Part shown: in pieces, positions 7,806 to 16,889 of the stretch
Layout: each line of letters starts with the position of its first letter
How positions within the stretch are numbered: the stretch's first letter is position 1
DNA from: Pseudosulfitobacter sp. DSM 107133
GTDB taxonomy: Bacteria > Pseudomonadota > Alphaproteobacteria > Rhodobacterales > Rhodobacteraceae
Direction of reading: 5' to 3'
Length of the DNA: 64,000 bases
Assembly: GCF_022788695.1 (NCBI RefSeq)
Contig: NZ_CP085155.1
Coordinates: 186,001-250,000 of the forward strand
Position numbers and translations under genes: made by a program
Notes under the pieces: generated by a model
What the model saw: only the letters and a program-made list of their open reading frames with translations
Databases searched by the model: none
Told to the model about the DNA's origin: nothing

Positions 7806-8825
7806 TCAGCCGTCTTTGTAATACGACGCATAGCCGTTCAGTGCGGGCGCACCGCCGAGGTGGGCATAGAGCACTTTGGACCCTTCGGGGAAGAAGCCCT
7901 TGCGCGTCAGGTCGATCATGCCTTGCATGGATTTGCCTTCGTAGACGGGGTCGGTGATCATCGCCTCTGTGCGCGCCGACAGGCGGATCGCCTCGTTGGT
8001 TTCGTCCGAGGGCACGCCATATGCCGGGTAGGCGTAGTCTTCGTTGATCACGATCTCTTCGTCGCGCACGGCGCGGCCAAGACCCACCAGCTCGGCGGTG
8101 TCGTCAACGATGCTGCGCACCTGGGCGCGGGTCTGTTCGGGCGTGCCCGAGGCATCAATGCCAATCACGCTTTCGGCGCGGTCCTGTGCGGCAAAGCCCA
8201 CGATCATGCCCGCCTGTGTCGAACCGGTGACGACGCAAACGACGATATAGTCAAACTTGAAGCCCAGCTCTTTCTCCTGCTCGGCCACCTCTTCGGCAAA
8301 GCCGATATAGCCAAGCGCGCCGTATTTGTGCACCGAAGCACCGGCAGGGATGGGATAGGGCTTGCCGCCCTTGTCCTCGACGGATTTGATCGCGTCTTCC
8401 CAGCTTTTGCGAATGCCGATGTCAAAGCCGTCATCGACCAGACGCGAATCCGCGCCCATCAGGCGGGTCATCATGATGTTGCCGACGCGGTCATAGACGG
8501 CATCGTGGTGGGGCACCCATTTCTCCTGGATCACAACGCAATCCATGCCGATTTTCGCGGCGGTGGCGGCGACCATGCGGGTGTGGTTGGACTGCACGCC
8601 GCCGATGGACACCAGCGTGTCGGCGCCCGAGGCGATGGCGTCGGGCACGATATATTCCAGCTTGCGCAGCTTGTTGCCGCCCATGGCAAGGCCCGAGTTG
8701 CAGTCTTCGCGCTTGGCATAGATTTCAACCTTGCCACCCAGGGCTTCGGTCAGGCGGGGCAGGTGTTCGATGGCGGTGCGCCCGAATGTCAGCGGGTAGC
8801 GTTCGAATTTCTCAAGCAGGGACAT
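7806..8825 (-). CDS. acdS: 1-aminocyclopropane-1-carboxylate (ACC) deaminase
   Basis: A 339-residue PLP enzyme that opens ACC, the ethylene precursor of plants, to 2-oxobutanoate and ammonia. Lys52 in [10 protein letters not shown] is the PLP lysine and Ser79 in SIGGVQSN the catalytic serine. The residues that separate true ACC deaminases from D-cysteine desulfhydrases are both of the ACC type: Tyr295-Glu296 in DPVYEGKS and Leu323 in [10 protein letters not shown]. The ATG at 8825 gives the usual family length; an in-frame extension upstream is rejected. It is divergent from an Lrp-type regulator, the known acdR-acdS arrangement. Confidence 0.93.
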   Translation of the reverse strand: MSLLEKFERYPLTFGRTAIEHLPRLTEALGGKVEIYAKREDCNSGLAMGGNKLRKLEYIVPDAIASGADTLVSIGGVQSNHTRMVAATAAKIGMDCVVIQEKWVPHHDAVYDRVGNIMMTRLMGADSRLVDDGFDIGIRKSWEDAIKSVEDKGGKPYPIPAGASVHKYGALGYIGFAEEVAEQEKELGFKFDYIVVCVVTGSTQAGMIVGFAAQDRAESVIGIDASGTPEQTRAQVRSIVDDTAELVGLGRAVRDEEIVINEDYAYPAYGVPSDETNEAIRLSARTEAMITDPVYEGKSMQGMIDLTRKGFFPEGSKVLYAHLGGAPALNGYASYYKDG

Positions 8826-8886
8826 GGTTTTCCTTCCGGTTTGGCTGTGGGGCATGTTAGGGGAAGGTGAATGAAATGTGCTTTCT

Positions 8887-8919
8887 AATTCGGGCATAAA
8901 AGATTCATATTAGCGAATT
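8887..8919. promoter_or_regulatory. possible Lrp/AcdR operator between acdS and its regulator
   Basis: Inverted half-sites AATTCG (8887-8892) and CGAATT (8914-8919) lie 27 bp apart centre to centre in the 138-bp divergent gap. The spacing suits a dimeric Lrp-type protein, but the half-sites are short, so this is only a candidate. Confidence 0.35.
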
Positions 8920-8963
8920 CAGGCAATCAGGATGTTTAGTCTTGAGAGGTTTTGGGTAGGATT

Positions 8964-9440
8964 ATGGAAGAATCTTCCGCCGACGGAATTGATAGAATCG
9001 ACCGCAGGATTCTGCGCCTGTTGCAGCGTGAGGGGCGGCTGACCAATGCCGAGATTGCGCAGCGTGTGAACATCAGCCCGGCCACCTGTCACCGCCGCAC
9101 CCGCCGTCTGTTCGAACAGGGGCATGTGCTGGATGTGCGCGGGCGGATCAATCCGGTGTCGATCGGGCTGGGCGCGTTGGTGATGGTGGGGGCGGTGCTG
9201 GACCGGTCTACGCCGGAAAGTTTTGCCGCCTTTGAACAGGCGGTGACGGCGATGCCCGAAGTGTTGGACTGCAATCTGGTGGCAGGGGATTTTGATTATC
9301 TGCTGAAAATCCGCGTGCGCGATATGGCTGATTTCAACGCCCTGCACAGCAAGATGTTGATCGCCTTGCCGGGCGTGCGCCAGATCCGCAGTTTTTTCGT
9401 GATGAAAGAGGTCAAGGACAACGCGCCCCTGCCGTTTTAA
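8964..9440 (+). CDS. acdR: Lrp/AsnC-family regulator, probably of acdS
   Basis: A 158-residue Lrp-type protein. The N-terminal helix-turn-helix (about 8-60) starts with the typical IDRIDRRILRLLQREGRLTN and has NISPATCHRRTRRL as recognition segment. The rest is a RAM/AsnC ligand-binding domain with VLDCNLVAGDFDYLLKIRV. Its divergent position next to acdS matches AcdR, the Lrp-like activator of ACC deaminase genes in other proteobacteria. The ATG at 8964 follows GGTAGG. An in-frame TTG at 8952 would add four residues. The ligand is inferred from its neighbour. Confidence 0.85.
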   Translation: MEESSADGIDRIDRRILRLLQREGRLTNAEIAQRVNISPATCHRRTRRLFEQGHVLDVRGRINPVSIGLGALVMVGAVLDRSTPESFAAFEQAVTAMPEVLDCNLVAGDFDYLLKIRVRDMADFNALHSKMLIALPGVRQIRSFFVMKEVKDNAPLPF

Positions 9441-9538
9441 AGCGTCCGGCCTTCAACCTGAGGTATTGAATGTCGCTTTTCGCGTTGAGCCGCAGGCGAA
9501 GGCAGCGAACAAGTGATTCATGTTTAAGGCCGGGCGCT
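9441..9538. repeat. long-range inverted repeat in a convergent gap
   Basis: AGCGTCCGGCCTT (9441-9453) directly after the regulator stop is repeated inverted, with one mismatch, at 9526-9538 immediately before the stop of the next minus-strand gene. The 72-base loop is large. It may act as a bidirectional terminator or mRNA end structure. No gene is seen in between. Confidence 0.45.
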
Positions 9539-10759
9539 CTAGGGGGCAAGCGCCTGTGTCAGCGCGTCATTGCGGCCCGCGACAATCTCGGCCAGAAGCG
9601 CGCCGCTTGTTGGTCCAAGGGTCAGGCCCTGATGGCCGTGGCCAAAGTTGAACCACAGCTTGTCGTGGCGCGGGGCGCGGCCCACAACAGGCAACATGCG
9701 CGGCATGCAAGGGCGCACGCCCTGCCACTGGCTGTCAGGCACCGCGCCCTCCAGCGCAAGCAGATCGCCCGCTGCGGCGGCACCGTGGGTCAGCTGAGCC
9801 AGATTGCGCGGGGCATCGGGGCGGGCCAGATGCGCGCCGGTGGTGATGCGCAAACCCTGCGCCATCGACGACACAACAACGCCGTGATCCGCCAGCAGAT
9901 AGGGCCGCGTCAGCTGGCCCTGCATCGCGTAATGCCCGTGATAGCCGCGTTTCATCACCATGGGGATGCGATAGCCCAGCTGTTTCAGCAGCGCAGGCGA
10001 CCACGGTCCCAGTGCCACCACCAGATGTTCCGCGCTGAGATGTCCGCCGTCGCGCTCGACCCGCCAGCCGGTTGCGGTTGGGGTGATCGTTGTCACGGTG
10101 GTTTGCAGGATCGTGCCGCCGCGTGCCGTGAACAGGTTTGCATAGGCGCGTATCAATGCGCCGGGGTCCGATGTGCTCCAGGTTTCGTCCCAGATGATCG
10201 CACCGGCGGGGGCGCGGGTCAGGCTCGGATCTTCGGCGCGCAGCTCTGCACCGCCGAGCGTACGCAGTTTCAGCCCGTGGGCCGCGGCCTGATTTTCCGC
10301 CAGGCGCGCACGGGTGTCGAAGCCTTTGGCGGTGTCATAAATCTCGCCCAGTCCGGTGCGGCGGATCAACGCTTCGGCCCCTGAATCCGCAATCAGGCTG
10401 GCGTGGTCCTCTGTCGCGCGCGCCATGAGGGCAGCATAGTGCTGCGTAATGGCGGCATGGCGGGCCGGTGCCGAGTGATGGTAATAGGCCAGCAACGCCT
10501 GCGCCGATCCGGGCAGGGCCAGCGGGTCAAGGCGCATGTCGTTGCTGCGCCCCAGCCCGTAGCGGATCAGCGTCCCGAAATCGCGGGGCATGGCATAGGG
10601 GGCGCGGGCCTCGTTCTGGATGACGCCCGCGTTGCCGTGGCTGGTTTCCTCGCCGGGGCCGCGCGCATCCACCACGCGCACCGCATGGCCCTGTGCCTGC
10701 AATGCCAATGCTGCGCCAATGCCGATGCTGCCGGCGCCCAGAACGATGAAATCCCCCAT
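9539..10759 (-). CDS. FAD-dependent D-amino-acid oxidoreductase (DadA/DAO family)
   Basis: A 406-residue flavoprotein. The N-terminal FAD-binding motif is FIVLGAGSIGIGAALALQAQG, one residue off the usual DadA start, followed by SHGNAG, the typical DadA/DAO family segment. The C-terminal WFNFGHGHQGLTLGPTSG is the family's second FAD contact. Such enzymes oxidise D-amino acids, or related secondary amines, to imino acids and so to oxo acids. It is the last gene of the 9.5-22 kb operon, 5 bases after ridA-like gene. The RidA neighbour, which hydrolyses imines, fits an imine-producing oxidase. Exact substrate is unknown. Confidence 0.82.
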   Translation of the reverse strand: MGDFIVLGAGSIGIGAALALQAQGHAVRVVDARGPGEETSHGNAGVIQNEARAPYAMPRDFGTLIRYGLGRSNDMRLDPLALPGSAQALLAYYHHSAPARHAAITQHYAALMARATEDHASLIADSGAEALIRRTGLGEIYDTAKGFDTRARLAENQAAAHGLKLRTLGGAELRAEDPSLTRAPAGAIIWDETWSTSDPGALIRAYANLFTARGGTILQTTVTTITPTATGWRVERDGGHLSAEHLVVALGPWSPALLKQLGYRIPMVMKRGYHGHYAMQGQLTRPYLLADHGVVVSSMAQGLRITTGAHLARPDAPRNLAQLTHGAAAAGDLLALEGAVPDSQWQGVRPCMPRMLPVVGRAPRHDKLWFNFGHGHQGLTLGPTSGALLAEIVAGRNDALTQALAP

Positions 10760-10764
10760 CTGTG

Positions 10765-11097
10765 TCAGCCCTGCGCAATCACGGTGATTTCGACCTTGGC
10801 GTCGATCATCAGGGCGGCGGCCAGCGTGGTGCGCACCGGATAGGGCTGGGGAAAGGCCGCGGCATAGACCGCGTTGAAATCGGCGAAATCCGCCGGATCG
10901 GTCAGGTAGCAGGTAGCCGAGATCACATGCGACAGGTCCAGCCCTTCGGTGGCCAGCGTCGCCTTGATATTGGCAATGCAGTTTTCGGTCTGGGCGGTGA
11001 TGCCTTCAGGGATCTTGCCATTGGTGTCAAAGCCCAGCTCGCCCGACAGGTACAGGGTGTTGTCGATGCGGCGTGTTTTCGAGAGGGGGATATTCAT
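10765..11097 (-). CDS. RidA/YjgF-family enamine/imine deaminase
   Basis: A 110-residue Rid-family protein, slightly shorter than E. coli RidA. The conserved arginine that contacts the substrate carboxylate is present in YPVRTTLAA, and LYLSGELGFD and ATCYLTD match family segments. Rid proteins hydrolyse reactive enamines and imines released by PLP dehydratases and amino-acid oxidases. Both kinds of enzyme are in the same operon (the D-serine ammonia-lyase and the flavoprotein), which explains its presence. Confidence 0.85.
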   Translation of the reverse strand: MNIPLSKTRRIDNTLYLSGELGFDTNGKIPEGITAQTENCIANIKATLATEGLDLSHVISATCYLTDPADFADFNAVYAAAFPQPYPVRTTLAAALMIDAKVEITVIAQG

Positions 11098-11108
11098 GGT
11101 GGTCTCTT

Positions 11109-12599
11109 TCAGTTGAAGGTCAGGAATTCATCCGCCTGCGACAGCGGTGGCGCGGCGCGCAGGGTGGCAAAGTCGGGGGCAGGCACCGCCATATCGGTGC
11201 CTGCTATGATCGCTTCCAGTTCGGCGGCGACGGCCAGCACCCCCAGATCGTCGTGACGGCGGCCCACGATTTGCAAACCGAACGGCATGGCGTTCGCATC
11301 CATACCGCAGGGAATGGTAATAGACGGATGCCCCGCAATGGTCGAGGCATAGGCCATCGCCAGCCAGTGATAATAGCTTTTGGTCGGCGTGCCATCAATT
11401 TCGCTCGGGTACAGCTCGCGCCACGGGCGGGGGCTGAGGGTGACGGCGGGTGATATGATGAAGTCATGCGTTTCAAAGAACGCCTGCCAGTCGCGGTGAT
11501 AGCGGCTTTGGGCGAACAGGGCCTGTGCCACGTCTTCGGCGGAATAGCTGCGGCCTTCGCGGACGTTGTCAGCGACGTTGGGGCCGACCTGATCGGGGGT
11601 TTCGTCATAAAGTTTTGCGTGGACACCCAGGAACTGCACACCGCGCAGGACGGAAAAGATGCGGTCGGCGTCGGTGCAATCGGGGGTGGCTTCGGTCATG
11701 TCGCCCATGAACGGTGCCAGCTTGGGCAGGATCGCGCGGAAATGGTTGCGGATCAGGCGTTCGGTGGGGGCAAAGCCGTAATCTTCGGTGACCGCGATGC
11801 GCAGGGATGTCAGATCGCGGCGCGGCAGGTTGGCAAAGCCAGCCGCATCCCACGGTGTGCGTCCGTCGATCACGGTGGTGAACGGGTCGTTGCGGTCGGG
11901 CCGTGCCAGCACGGACAGCATCAGCCCCGCATCCGCCACGCTGCGCGCCATCGGGCCGGAGGTGGGCATGGGGATCAGCCCCGCCGCGCGGGTGTTGCCC
12001 GGCACCACGCCGGGGCTGGGCCGGTAGCCCACGATGCCGCAATAGGCCGCCGGGTTGCGCAAGCTGCCGCCGGTGTCCGATCCTGTGGCCAGAGGGGCGT
12101 ATTCGCAGGCCAGCGCCACTGCCGAGCCGCCCGATGATCCGGCACAAGTGCGTGTCAGGTCGTAGGGGTTTGCGGTCACGCCGTTGACGCGGTTGCGGGT
12201 GTTGCCGCCCGCACTCCATTCCGGAGTATTGGTCTTGCCCATCGGCAGACCGCCTGCGGCACGCATGGCGGCAACAATGGCGTCGTCGCCGGTGGCGATG
12301 TTGTCGGCAAAGGCTTCGGACCCGAAGGTGGTGGGCAGGCCCGTCACGTCGATCATGTCCTTCACGGTAAAGGGCAGGCCGTGCAACGCCCCCAAGGGCG
12401 CACCCGACATCACGGCGGTTTCGGCCTTTTTCGCCCCCTCCAGCATCCCGTCAAAGTCGCGCGCGATCAGGGCGTTCACCGCGTGGTCCAGCGTTTCAAC
12501 CTGCGCGATGCACGCCTCGGCCAGCTCGACCGGCGACAATTGTTTGCGCGCGATCAGGCGGCGGGCGTCGATGGCGCCAAGGCTGGCGGGGTTGGTCAT
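11109..12599 (-). CDS. amidase-signature hydrolase
   Basis: A 496-residue amidase-signature enzyme. The Ser-cisSer-Lys triad is visible: Lys80 in FTVKDMIDV, Ser155 in AGSSGGSA and the nucleophile Ser179 in GSDTGGSLRNPA. It hydrolyses a carboxamide to acid and ammonia or amine; the substrate cannot be told from sequence. There is no signal peptide, so it acts in the cytoplasm on imported substrate. Its start overlaps the stop of the upstream D-serine ammonia-lyase gene by 4 bases. In this operon, and with the malonate genes next door, release of a dicarboxylic acid such as malonate from an amide is a reasonable guess. Confidence 0.85.
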   Translation of the reverse strand: MTNPASLGAIDARRLIARKQLSPVELAEACIAQVETLDHAVNALIARDFDGMLEGAKKAETAVMSGAPLGALHGLPFTVKDMIDVTGLPTTFGSEAFADNIATGDDAIVAAMRAAGGLPMGKTNTPEWSAGGNTRNRVNGVTANPYDLTRTCAGSSGGSAVALACEYAPLATGSDTGGSLRNPAAYCGIVGYRPSPGVVPGNTRAAGLIPMPTSGPMARSVADAGLMLSVLARPDRNDPFTTVIDGRTPWDAAGFANLPRRDLTSLRIAVTEDYGFAPTERLIRNHFRAILPKLAPFMGDMTEATPDCTDADRIFSVLRGVQFLGVHAKLYDETPDQVGPNVADNVREGRSYSAEDVAQALFAQSRYHRDWQAFFETHDFIISPAVTLSPRPWRELYPSEIDGTPTKSYYHWLAMAYASTIAGHPSITIPCGMDANAMPFGLQIVGRRHDDLGVLAVAAELEAIIAGTDMAVPAPDFATLRAAPPLSQADEFLTFN

Positions 12600-13906
12600 G
12601 GGGTGATCTCCTGTGGCAGGTCAAGGGCGGCGGGCATGGCTGCGGCAGCCTCCAGAAAGTCACGGTGCGCGGTGTCAGGGACGAACAGGCCGCCGGTGGC
12701 CCAGACGACGTGGACGATGTTTTCGGGCGCGACATGGGGCATGTGAGCCGTGCGAAACGCCGCACCGGCCGCGCTGTTCATCAGATGGTGCGGTCCGGCA
12801 AAGCCGGCGGTGGCGGATGGTTCGAATCGCGGCCCGTGCGCATGGCCCGCCGCGACCCAACGCAGCATGTCCGCGTCGCCCACGGTGCAGACACCCGCCA
12901 GACGGTCGTGCATGCGCGCGCGCACCAGCGGCGACAGGGTGGCGACCGCCATGCCGTCAGCCTCGGTCCGGTTGCTGAGGCCCAGATCATGGACGGACGG
13001 CGCATCGAACGCCATATGGCACAGGGCCGAGGCAGATTGCTGCGGCTCGACGAAAAAGCTGTGCGCATGGGCGCCGAACACCGCCCGCGCGCCATAGGCG
13101 ATGCCACCCGGCGCGCCGCCGATGCCGCAGGGCAGGTACAGGCACAGCGGGCGGTCGGGGCCGATGGCAATGCCCATCGCGTCCAGTTGCGCGGCCAGTT
13201 CCGCCGCTGCCGCACTGTAGCCGCGAAACAGCAGTTCCGAGGATTCATCGTCAACGAAATAGCTGTCGGGATCATCCGCCGTGGCATCGCGCGCGGCGGC
13301 AACGGCGGTGGTGTAATCCGCGGTGTGCAGCACCACCTCGACCCCCAGCTTGCGCAGGCGCTCGACCTTCCACGGCTTGGCGTCGCTGGACATATGCACG
13401 ACACAGGCATACCCAAGCGCGCGCGCGGCGATGCCGACGCTCAGGCCCAGATTGCCGGTGGATCCCACAGCAATCGTGCGGGCCGCGAAGAAATCGCGCA
13501 TGTTGGCCAGATCGGTGAGGGGCGCGTCGGGGGCCAGCACCCCTGCCGCGCGGGCCTGGGTGACGGCGCACATGAACACCTCGAACAGGCCGCCGCGCGC
13601 CTTGATGGACCCGGCCACCGGCAGGGCGTGGTCGCCCTTGATCAGCAGGGTGCCTGCATAATCGCCAAAGGCTCCGGCAGGGGCCGCGATCAGGTCCGAG
13701 GCGATGCGCCCGCCCGAGGCTTCCAATTCAGGGAACAGCCGCGCCAACAGCGAGGCCAGCATGGCCCAGTCATCGCGGGCCTGGTCCAGATCGGCGCGCG
13801 CCACGGGATCGGGGGCGGGCACATAGGCGGGATTGACCCACAGGGCCGACTGCCCCGCACGCACGGTGTCGCGCAGGGCGATCATGTCCTGAGGGGCAAT
13901 GGGCAC
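12596..13906 (-). CDS. dsdA: D-serine ammonia-lyase
   Basis: A 436-residue fold-type II PLP enzyme of the DsdA family, converting D-serine to pyruvate and ammonia. The PLP lysine is Lys102 in AGSIKARGG, with GSTGNLG as the substrate loop and CGIGGAPGG as the phosphate loop; length matches DsdA. It has a start 4 bases downstream of the M20 gene stop region and overlaps the amidase start, so translation is coupled. The dehydration makes 2-aminoacrylate, which RidA two genes later can clear. Activity on other D-hydroxy or beta-substituted D-amino acids is possible. Confidence 0.83.
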   Translation of the reverse strand: MPIAPQDMIALRDTVRAGQSALWVNPAYVPAPDPVARADLDQARDDWAMLASLLARLFPELEASGGRIASDLIAAPAGAFGDYAGTLLIKGDHALPVAGSIKARGGLFEVFMCAVTQARAAGVLAPDAPLTDLANMRDFFAARTIAVGSTGNLGLSVGIAARALGYACVVHMSSDAKPWKVERLRKLGVEVVLHTADYTTAVAAARDATADDPDSYFVDDESSELLFRGYSAAAAELAAQLDAMGIAIGPDRPLCLYLPCGIGGAPGGIAYGARAVFGAHAHSFFVEPQQSASALCHMAFDAPSVHDLGLSNRTEADGMAVATLSPLVRARMHDRLAGVCTVGDADMLRWVAAGHAHGPRFEPSATAGFAGPHHLMNSAAGAAFRTAHMPHVAPENIVHVVWATGGLFVPDTAHRDFLEAAAAMPAALDLPQEITP

Positions 13907-13910
13907 CGGA

Positions 13911-15299
13911 TCAATCCTTTGGCAGGCCTTGTTCGGCCAGATCGGCGAACAGTCCGGTCATTGCCACCAACGCCTGACGCGACAGGGATTTCAGGATATG
14001 TTCGTTGGGCGCGTGCTGCGAGCAACCCGCATAGGAATGCGGCACCCAGATCGTCGGCAGGCCCAGCACCTCGGCAAAGCAATCGTTGGGCAGCGAGCCG
14101 CCAAGGTTCGGCAGGATGTCCGGCGCTGTGCCCACGCTTTTTTCAATCGACGCGGTGGCGAAACGGACCATCGGGTGGTCGGGGTCCAGCCGTGTCGCGG
14201 GGAAGCTGTTGCGGCTGTGCGCGACGATCTTGACCTTGTCGAAGCCTTCGCGGTCCAGATGGCGGCGCAGGGCGGGCAGGATGTCGTCGACCTCTGTGCC
14301 GACCACAAACCGCAACTGGCAGGTGGCGCGGGCAGATCCGGCGATGGCGTTGACGGGCGCGGCGGGCACGCCTGCGGTCATGGCCAGAATGGCAAAGCTG
14401 TTCCAGCCGAACACACGCTCGACCGGGGTCAGGTCCGCCTCGCCCCAATCGGCGTCCAGGTCGATGCCGGTGTCGTGGGCGGGCAGGGCGGCCAGCACCT
14501 CGCGGATGCGGGGGGTCAGGCTGGTCGGGCGCCACTCCGGCACGCGGATCTGGCCGCGCGCGTCGGTGATGCTGGCCAAGGCGTGCGACAGGATCATGGC
14601 GGGGTCCGCCAGCAGGCCGCCGAAGTTGCCCGAGTGGTTGGCGCCCTCGCGCAGGTTGACCTCGAGGTCAAAGCTGACGCCGCCGCGCGATCCGGTGAAG
14701 ATCGTGGGCGCGGCAGGGCGCAGGCGCGGGCCGTCGGACGCGATGAACACATCCGCGCTGAGCAGGCCGGCGTTGGCGGTGCAGAATTCCTTCAGGCCGG
14801 GGGATCCGGCCTCTTCGCCCATTTCGATGATGACCTTGGCGTTAAAGCCCAAGTGGCCCTGCGCCTTCAGCACCGCCTGCATTGCACGCAGGTTGATCAG
14901 GTGCTGCACCTTGTTGTCCGCCGCACCGCGCCCGTACAGGCGGTCGTCTTCCTCGATCAGCTCGAACGGGGTCAGCCCCTCGCGCCACTGGCCCTCTTGC
15001 GCGCGCACCACGTCGCCGTGGCCATAGGTCAGAACCGTGGGCAGGCTTGCATCCTCGATCCGCTCGGCGGTCAGGATGGGCGGGCCGTCGGGCACGGGAT
15101 TGTCGTGAAATTGGCAGGTGAACCCCATGGCTTCCAGCATCGGGGCCATGTCGTCGTGCAGATAGGCGTGCAGGTGCGGCTTGCCGCGTGGGTCCTGGCT
15201 TTCTGTTGGGCGCGACACCAGCGTTGCCAGCTCGCGTTGGAAATCACCATCGTCGAAATAGATTTCGATATTGGCGCGGGCAGAGTCTTGCAGGGTCAT
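13911..15299 (-). CDS. M20-family metallo-amidohydrolase/dipeptidase
   Basis: A 462-residue M20 enzyme (ArgE/DapE/carnosinase group). Metal-binding segments are YGHGDVV (about 90), GRGAADNK with its bridging aspartate, and EMGEEAGSPGL with the catalytic and metal glutamates. A lid/dimerisation domain is inserted mid-protein. Members cleave dipeptides or N-acyl amino acids. It lacks a signal peptide. Its start is directly followed upstream by the stop of ggt (no gap), and both belong to the importer operon, so it probably splits the Cys-Gly-type dipeptide or acyl amino acid left after the first cleavage. Confidence 0.85.
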   Translation of the reverse strand: MTLQDSARANIEIYFDDGDFQRELATLVSRPTESQDPRGKPHLHAYLHDDMAPMLEAMGFTCQFHDNPVPDGPPILTAERIEDASLPTVLTYGHGDVVRAQEGQWREGLTPFELIEEDDRLYGRGAADNKVQHLINLRAMQAVLKAQGHLGFNAKVIIEMGEEAGSPGLKEFCTANAGLLSADVFIASDGPRLRPAAPTIFTGSRGGVSFDLEVNLREGANHSGNFGGLLADPAMILSHALASITDARGQIRVPEWRPTSLTPRIREVLAALPAHDTGIDLDADWGEADLTPVERVFGWNSFAILAMTAGVPAAPVNAIAGSARATCQLRFVVGTEVDDILPALRRHLDREGFDKVKIVAHSRNSFPATRLDPDHPMVRFATASIEKSVGTAPDILPNLGGSLPNDCFAEVLGLPTIWVPHSYAGCSQHAPNEHILKSLSRQALVAMTGLFADLAEQGLPKD

Positions 15300-16889
15300 T
15301 CAAGGGGCCTTTTTGTGTTCGGGTTCAGCCACGCCATCGCCCCAGGGGGACATGGTTTCCGTGGTGCCGGAGTTGCTGGTGCCCTCGCGCATCACCCCTG
15401 CGGGGCAGGCAAAGGCAAAGGGGAAAGGCAGCCGTTGCGCCAGCGCGAGCGGGAAATTCTCCGACAGCGCGTCGGCCACGGGACCGGCAAGCCGTTCGTC
15501 TGCCACAACCTGCGCGCCGCCCGAGGCGTCAATGCGCGGCGCTTCGATGGCGTCCTGCATCGACATGCGCTGTTCCATCAGGTGGCCACTGATCTGCGCC
15601 ACCGCGGGCATGATCTTGCGACCGCCGGACGCCCCCAGCGCGAAGCGGCGGGTGGGGGTTTCGCCCACGACGGGGCAGACGTTCATCAGACAGGTTTTAT
15701 CAGCGGCCAGCGAGTTCGGCTTGCCCGGCTCGGGGTCGAACCACATGATGCCGTTGTTCAGGTTCAGGCCGGTCGAGGGCGACACCACCTTGGCGCCGAA
15801 CAGCGACAGCAGCGTTTGCGTCATCGACACCATGTTGCCGGCGCTGTCCACAATGGAAAAATGCGTGGTACAGCCGGGGGCCTTGGCGCTGTCGTGGTCA
15901 CCCATGTTGGTCAGCCGGTCCGCATAGGCCGCGCGCAGCCCGTTGGCGCGGGCGACATAGGCGGCGGGGCTGTCGGCATCGGCGGCGTCATAGCCATCCT
16001 GCCAGCGTGTCAGCGCATCGGCCAGCGTGGGGCCTGCGGTCAGGCCGGGCATGGCGTGGATGGTGCCATCGCGGAAGGGGATCGCCAGCGGATCGGACCA
16101 TGTGACGCTGTAATCGCGCATGTCGTCCATCGACAGGAAGCCGCCCTTGTCTGTGACATCGCGCACGAGGGCGGCGGCGATGTCGCCGCGATAGAATGCC
16201 TCTTCGCCTTCGCGGGCAAGCTGTTCCAGCGTTTCGGCCATCTTGCTTTGGTCGAGCCGCTGATCGGCCAGCGCGGTCCAGCCGGAGCCCTTGGGCCAGA
16301 CGCCGTCATCAAGATAAAGCGCGGCGGCATCGGGGTCCAACGCCAGATCGCGGGCGCTGGAGGCGATGATGAGGGCCGTGTACCAATCCACATGCAACCC
16401 GCGTTTGGCCAGATCGACGGCGGGGGCCAGCAGCGTGTCCCATGGCATTCGGCCAAAGCGGCCGTGTGCTGCGGAAATGCCTGCCATCGTGCCGGGGACG
16501 GCGACCGAGGTGGCACCGGTGACGTTGCGGTCCTCGACCACGGCCTCCCACGGGAACAGGTCCGATGCCTTGCCGGCACCCGACAGCGGATAATGCGACA
16601 CGTCCAGCGTGGCGGACGAGCGCATGCCATAGTTCAGCGCATGGGCGCGACCTTCGTCGGCGCGCCACAGCATCATGGCACCGCCGCCCATGGGGCCGGA
16701 CATCCACGGTTCGACCACGCCGATGGCAAAGCTGACGGCGACGGCGGCGTCGACCGCGTCACCGCCTGCGGCCAGGACTTCGGCCCCGACTTCGGCGGCG
16801 CGCACATGCTGGGCTGCGACGACACCGCCCGAGGTGGCCGTTACACCCGGCTTGCGGGTCTGCTGGCTGCGCGAAAACGACCCGCTCAT
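15300..16889 (-). CDS. ggt: gamma-glutamyltransferase family Ntn-hydrolase, cytoplasmic
   Basis: A 529-residue gamma-glutamyltranspeptidase-family protein that should self-cleave before the nucleophile Thr341 in GCTTHFSIVD. The N-terminal AAQHVRAAEVGAEVLAAGGDAVDAAVA and the GASGGRKI stretch near the C-terminus are family marks. Unlike E. coli Ggt it has no signal peptide, so the substrate must be imported first, in keeping with the ABC importer it follows. It starts at 16889, overlapping the ATPase stop by ATGA; a longer in-frame start at 16931 is inside the ATPase gene and rejected. It releases glutamate from gamma-glutamyl compounds such as glutathione; related members act on other amides. 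Confidence 0.83.
   Translation of the reverse strand: MSGSFSRSQQTRKPGVTATSGGVVAAQHVRAAEVGAEVLAAGGDAVDAAVAVSFAIGVVEPWMSGPMGGGAMMLWRADEGRAHALNYGMRSSATLDVSHYPLSGAGKASDLFPWEAVVEDRNVTGATSVAVPGTMAGISAAHGRFGRMPWDTLLAPAVDLAKRGLHVDWYTALIIASSARDLALDPDAAALYLDDGVWPKGSGWTALADQRLDQSKMAETLEQLAREGEEAFYRGDIAAALVRDVTDKGGFLSMDDMRDYSVTWSDPLAIPFRDGTIHAMPGLTAGPTLADALTRWQDGYDAADADSPAAYVARANGLRAAYADRLTNMGDHDSAKAPGCTTHFSIVDSAGNMVSMTQTLLSLFGAKVVSPSTGLNLNNGIMWFDPEPGKPNSLAADKTCLMNVCPVVGETPTRRFALGASGGRKIMPAVAQISGHLMEQRMSMQDAIEAPRIDASGGAQVVADERLAGPVADALSENFPLALAQRLPFPFAFACPAGVMREGTSNSGTTETMSPWGDGVAEPEHKKAP

Noticed and set aside
7806..8825. D-cysteine desulfhydrase as identity of the PLP enzyme
   Set aside because: Glu296 and Leu323 are of ACC-deaminase type and an Lrp/AcdR-like gene is divergent.
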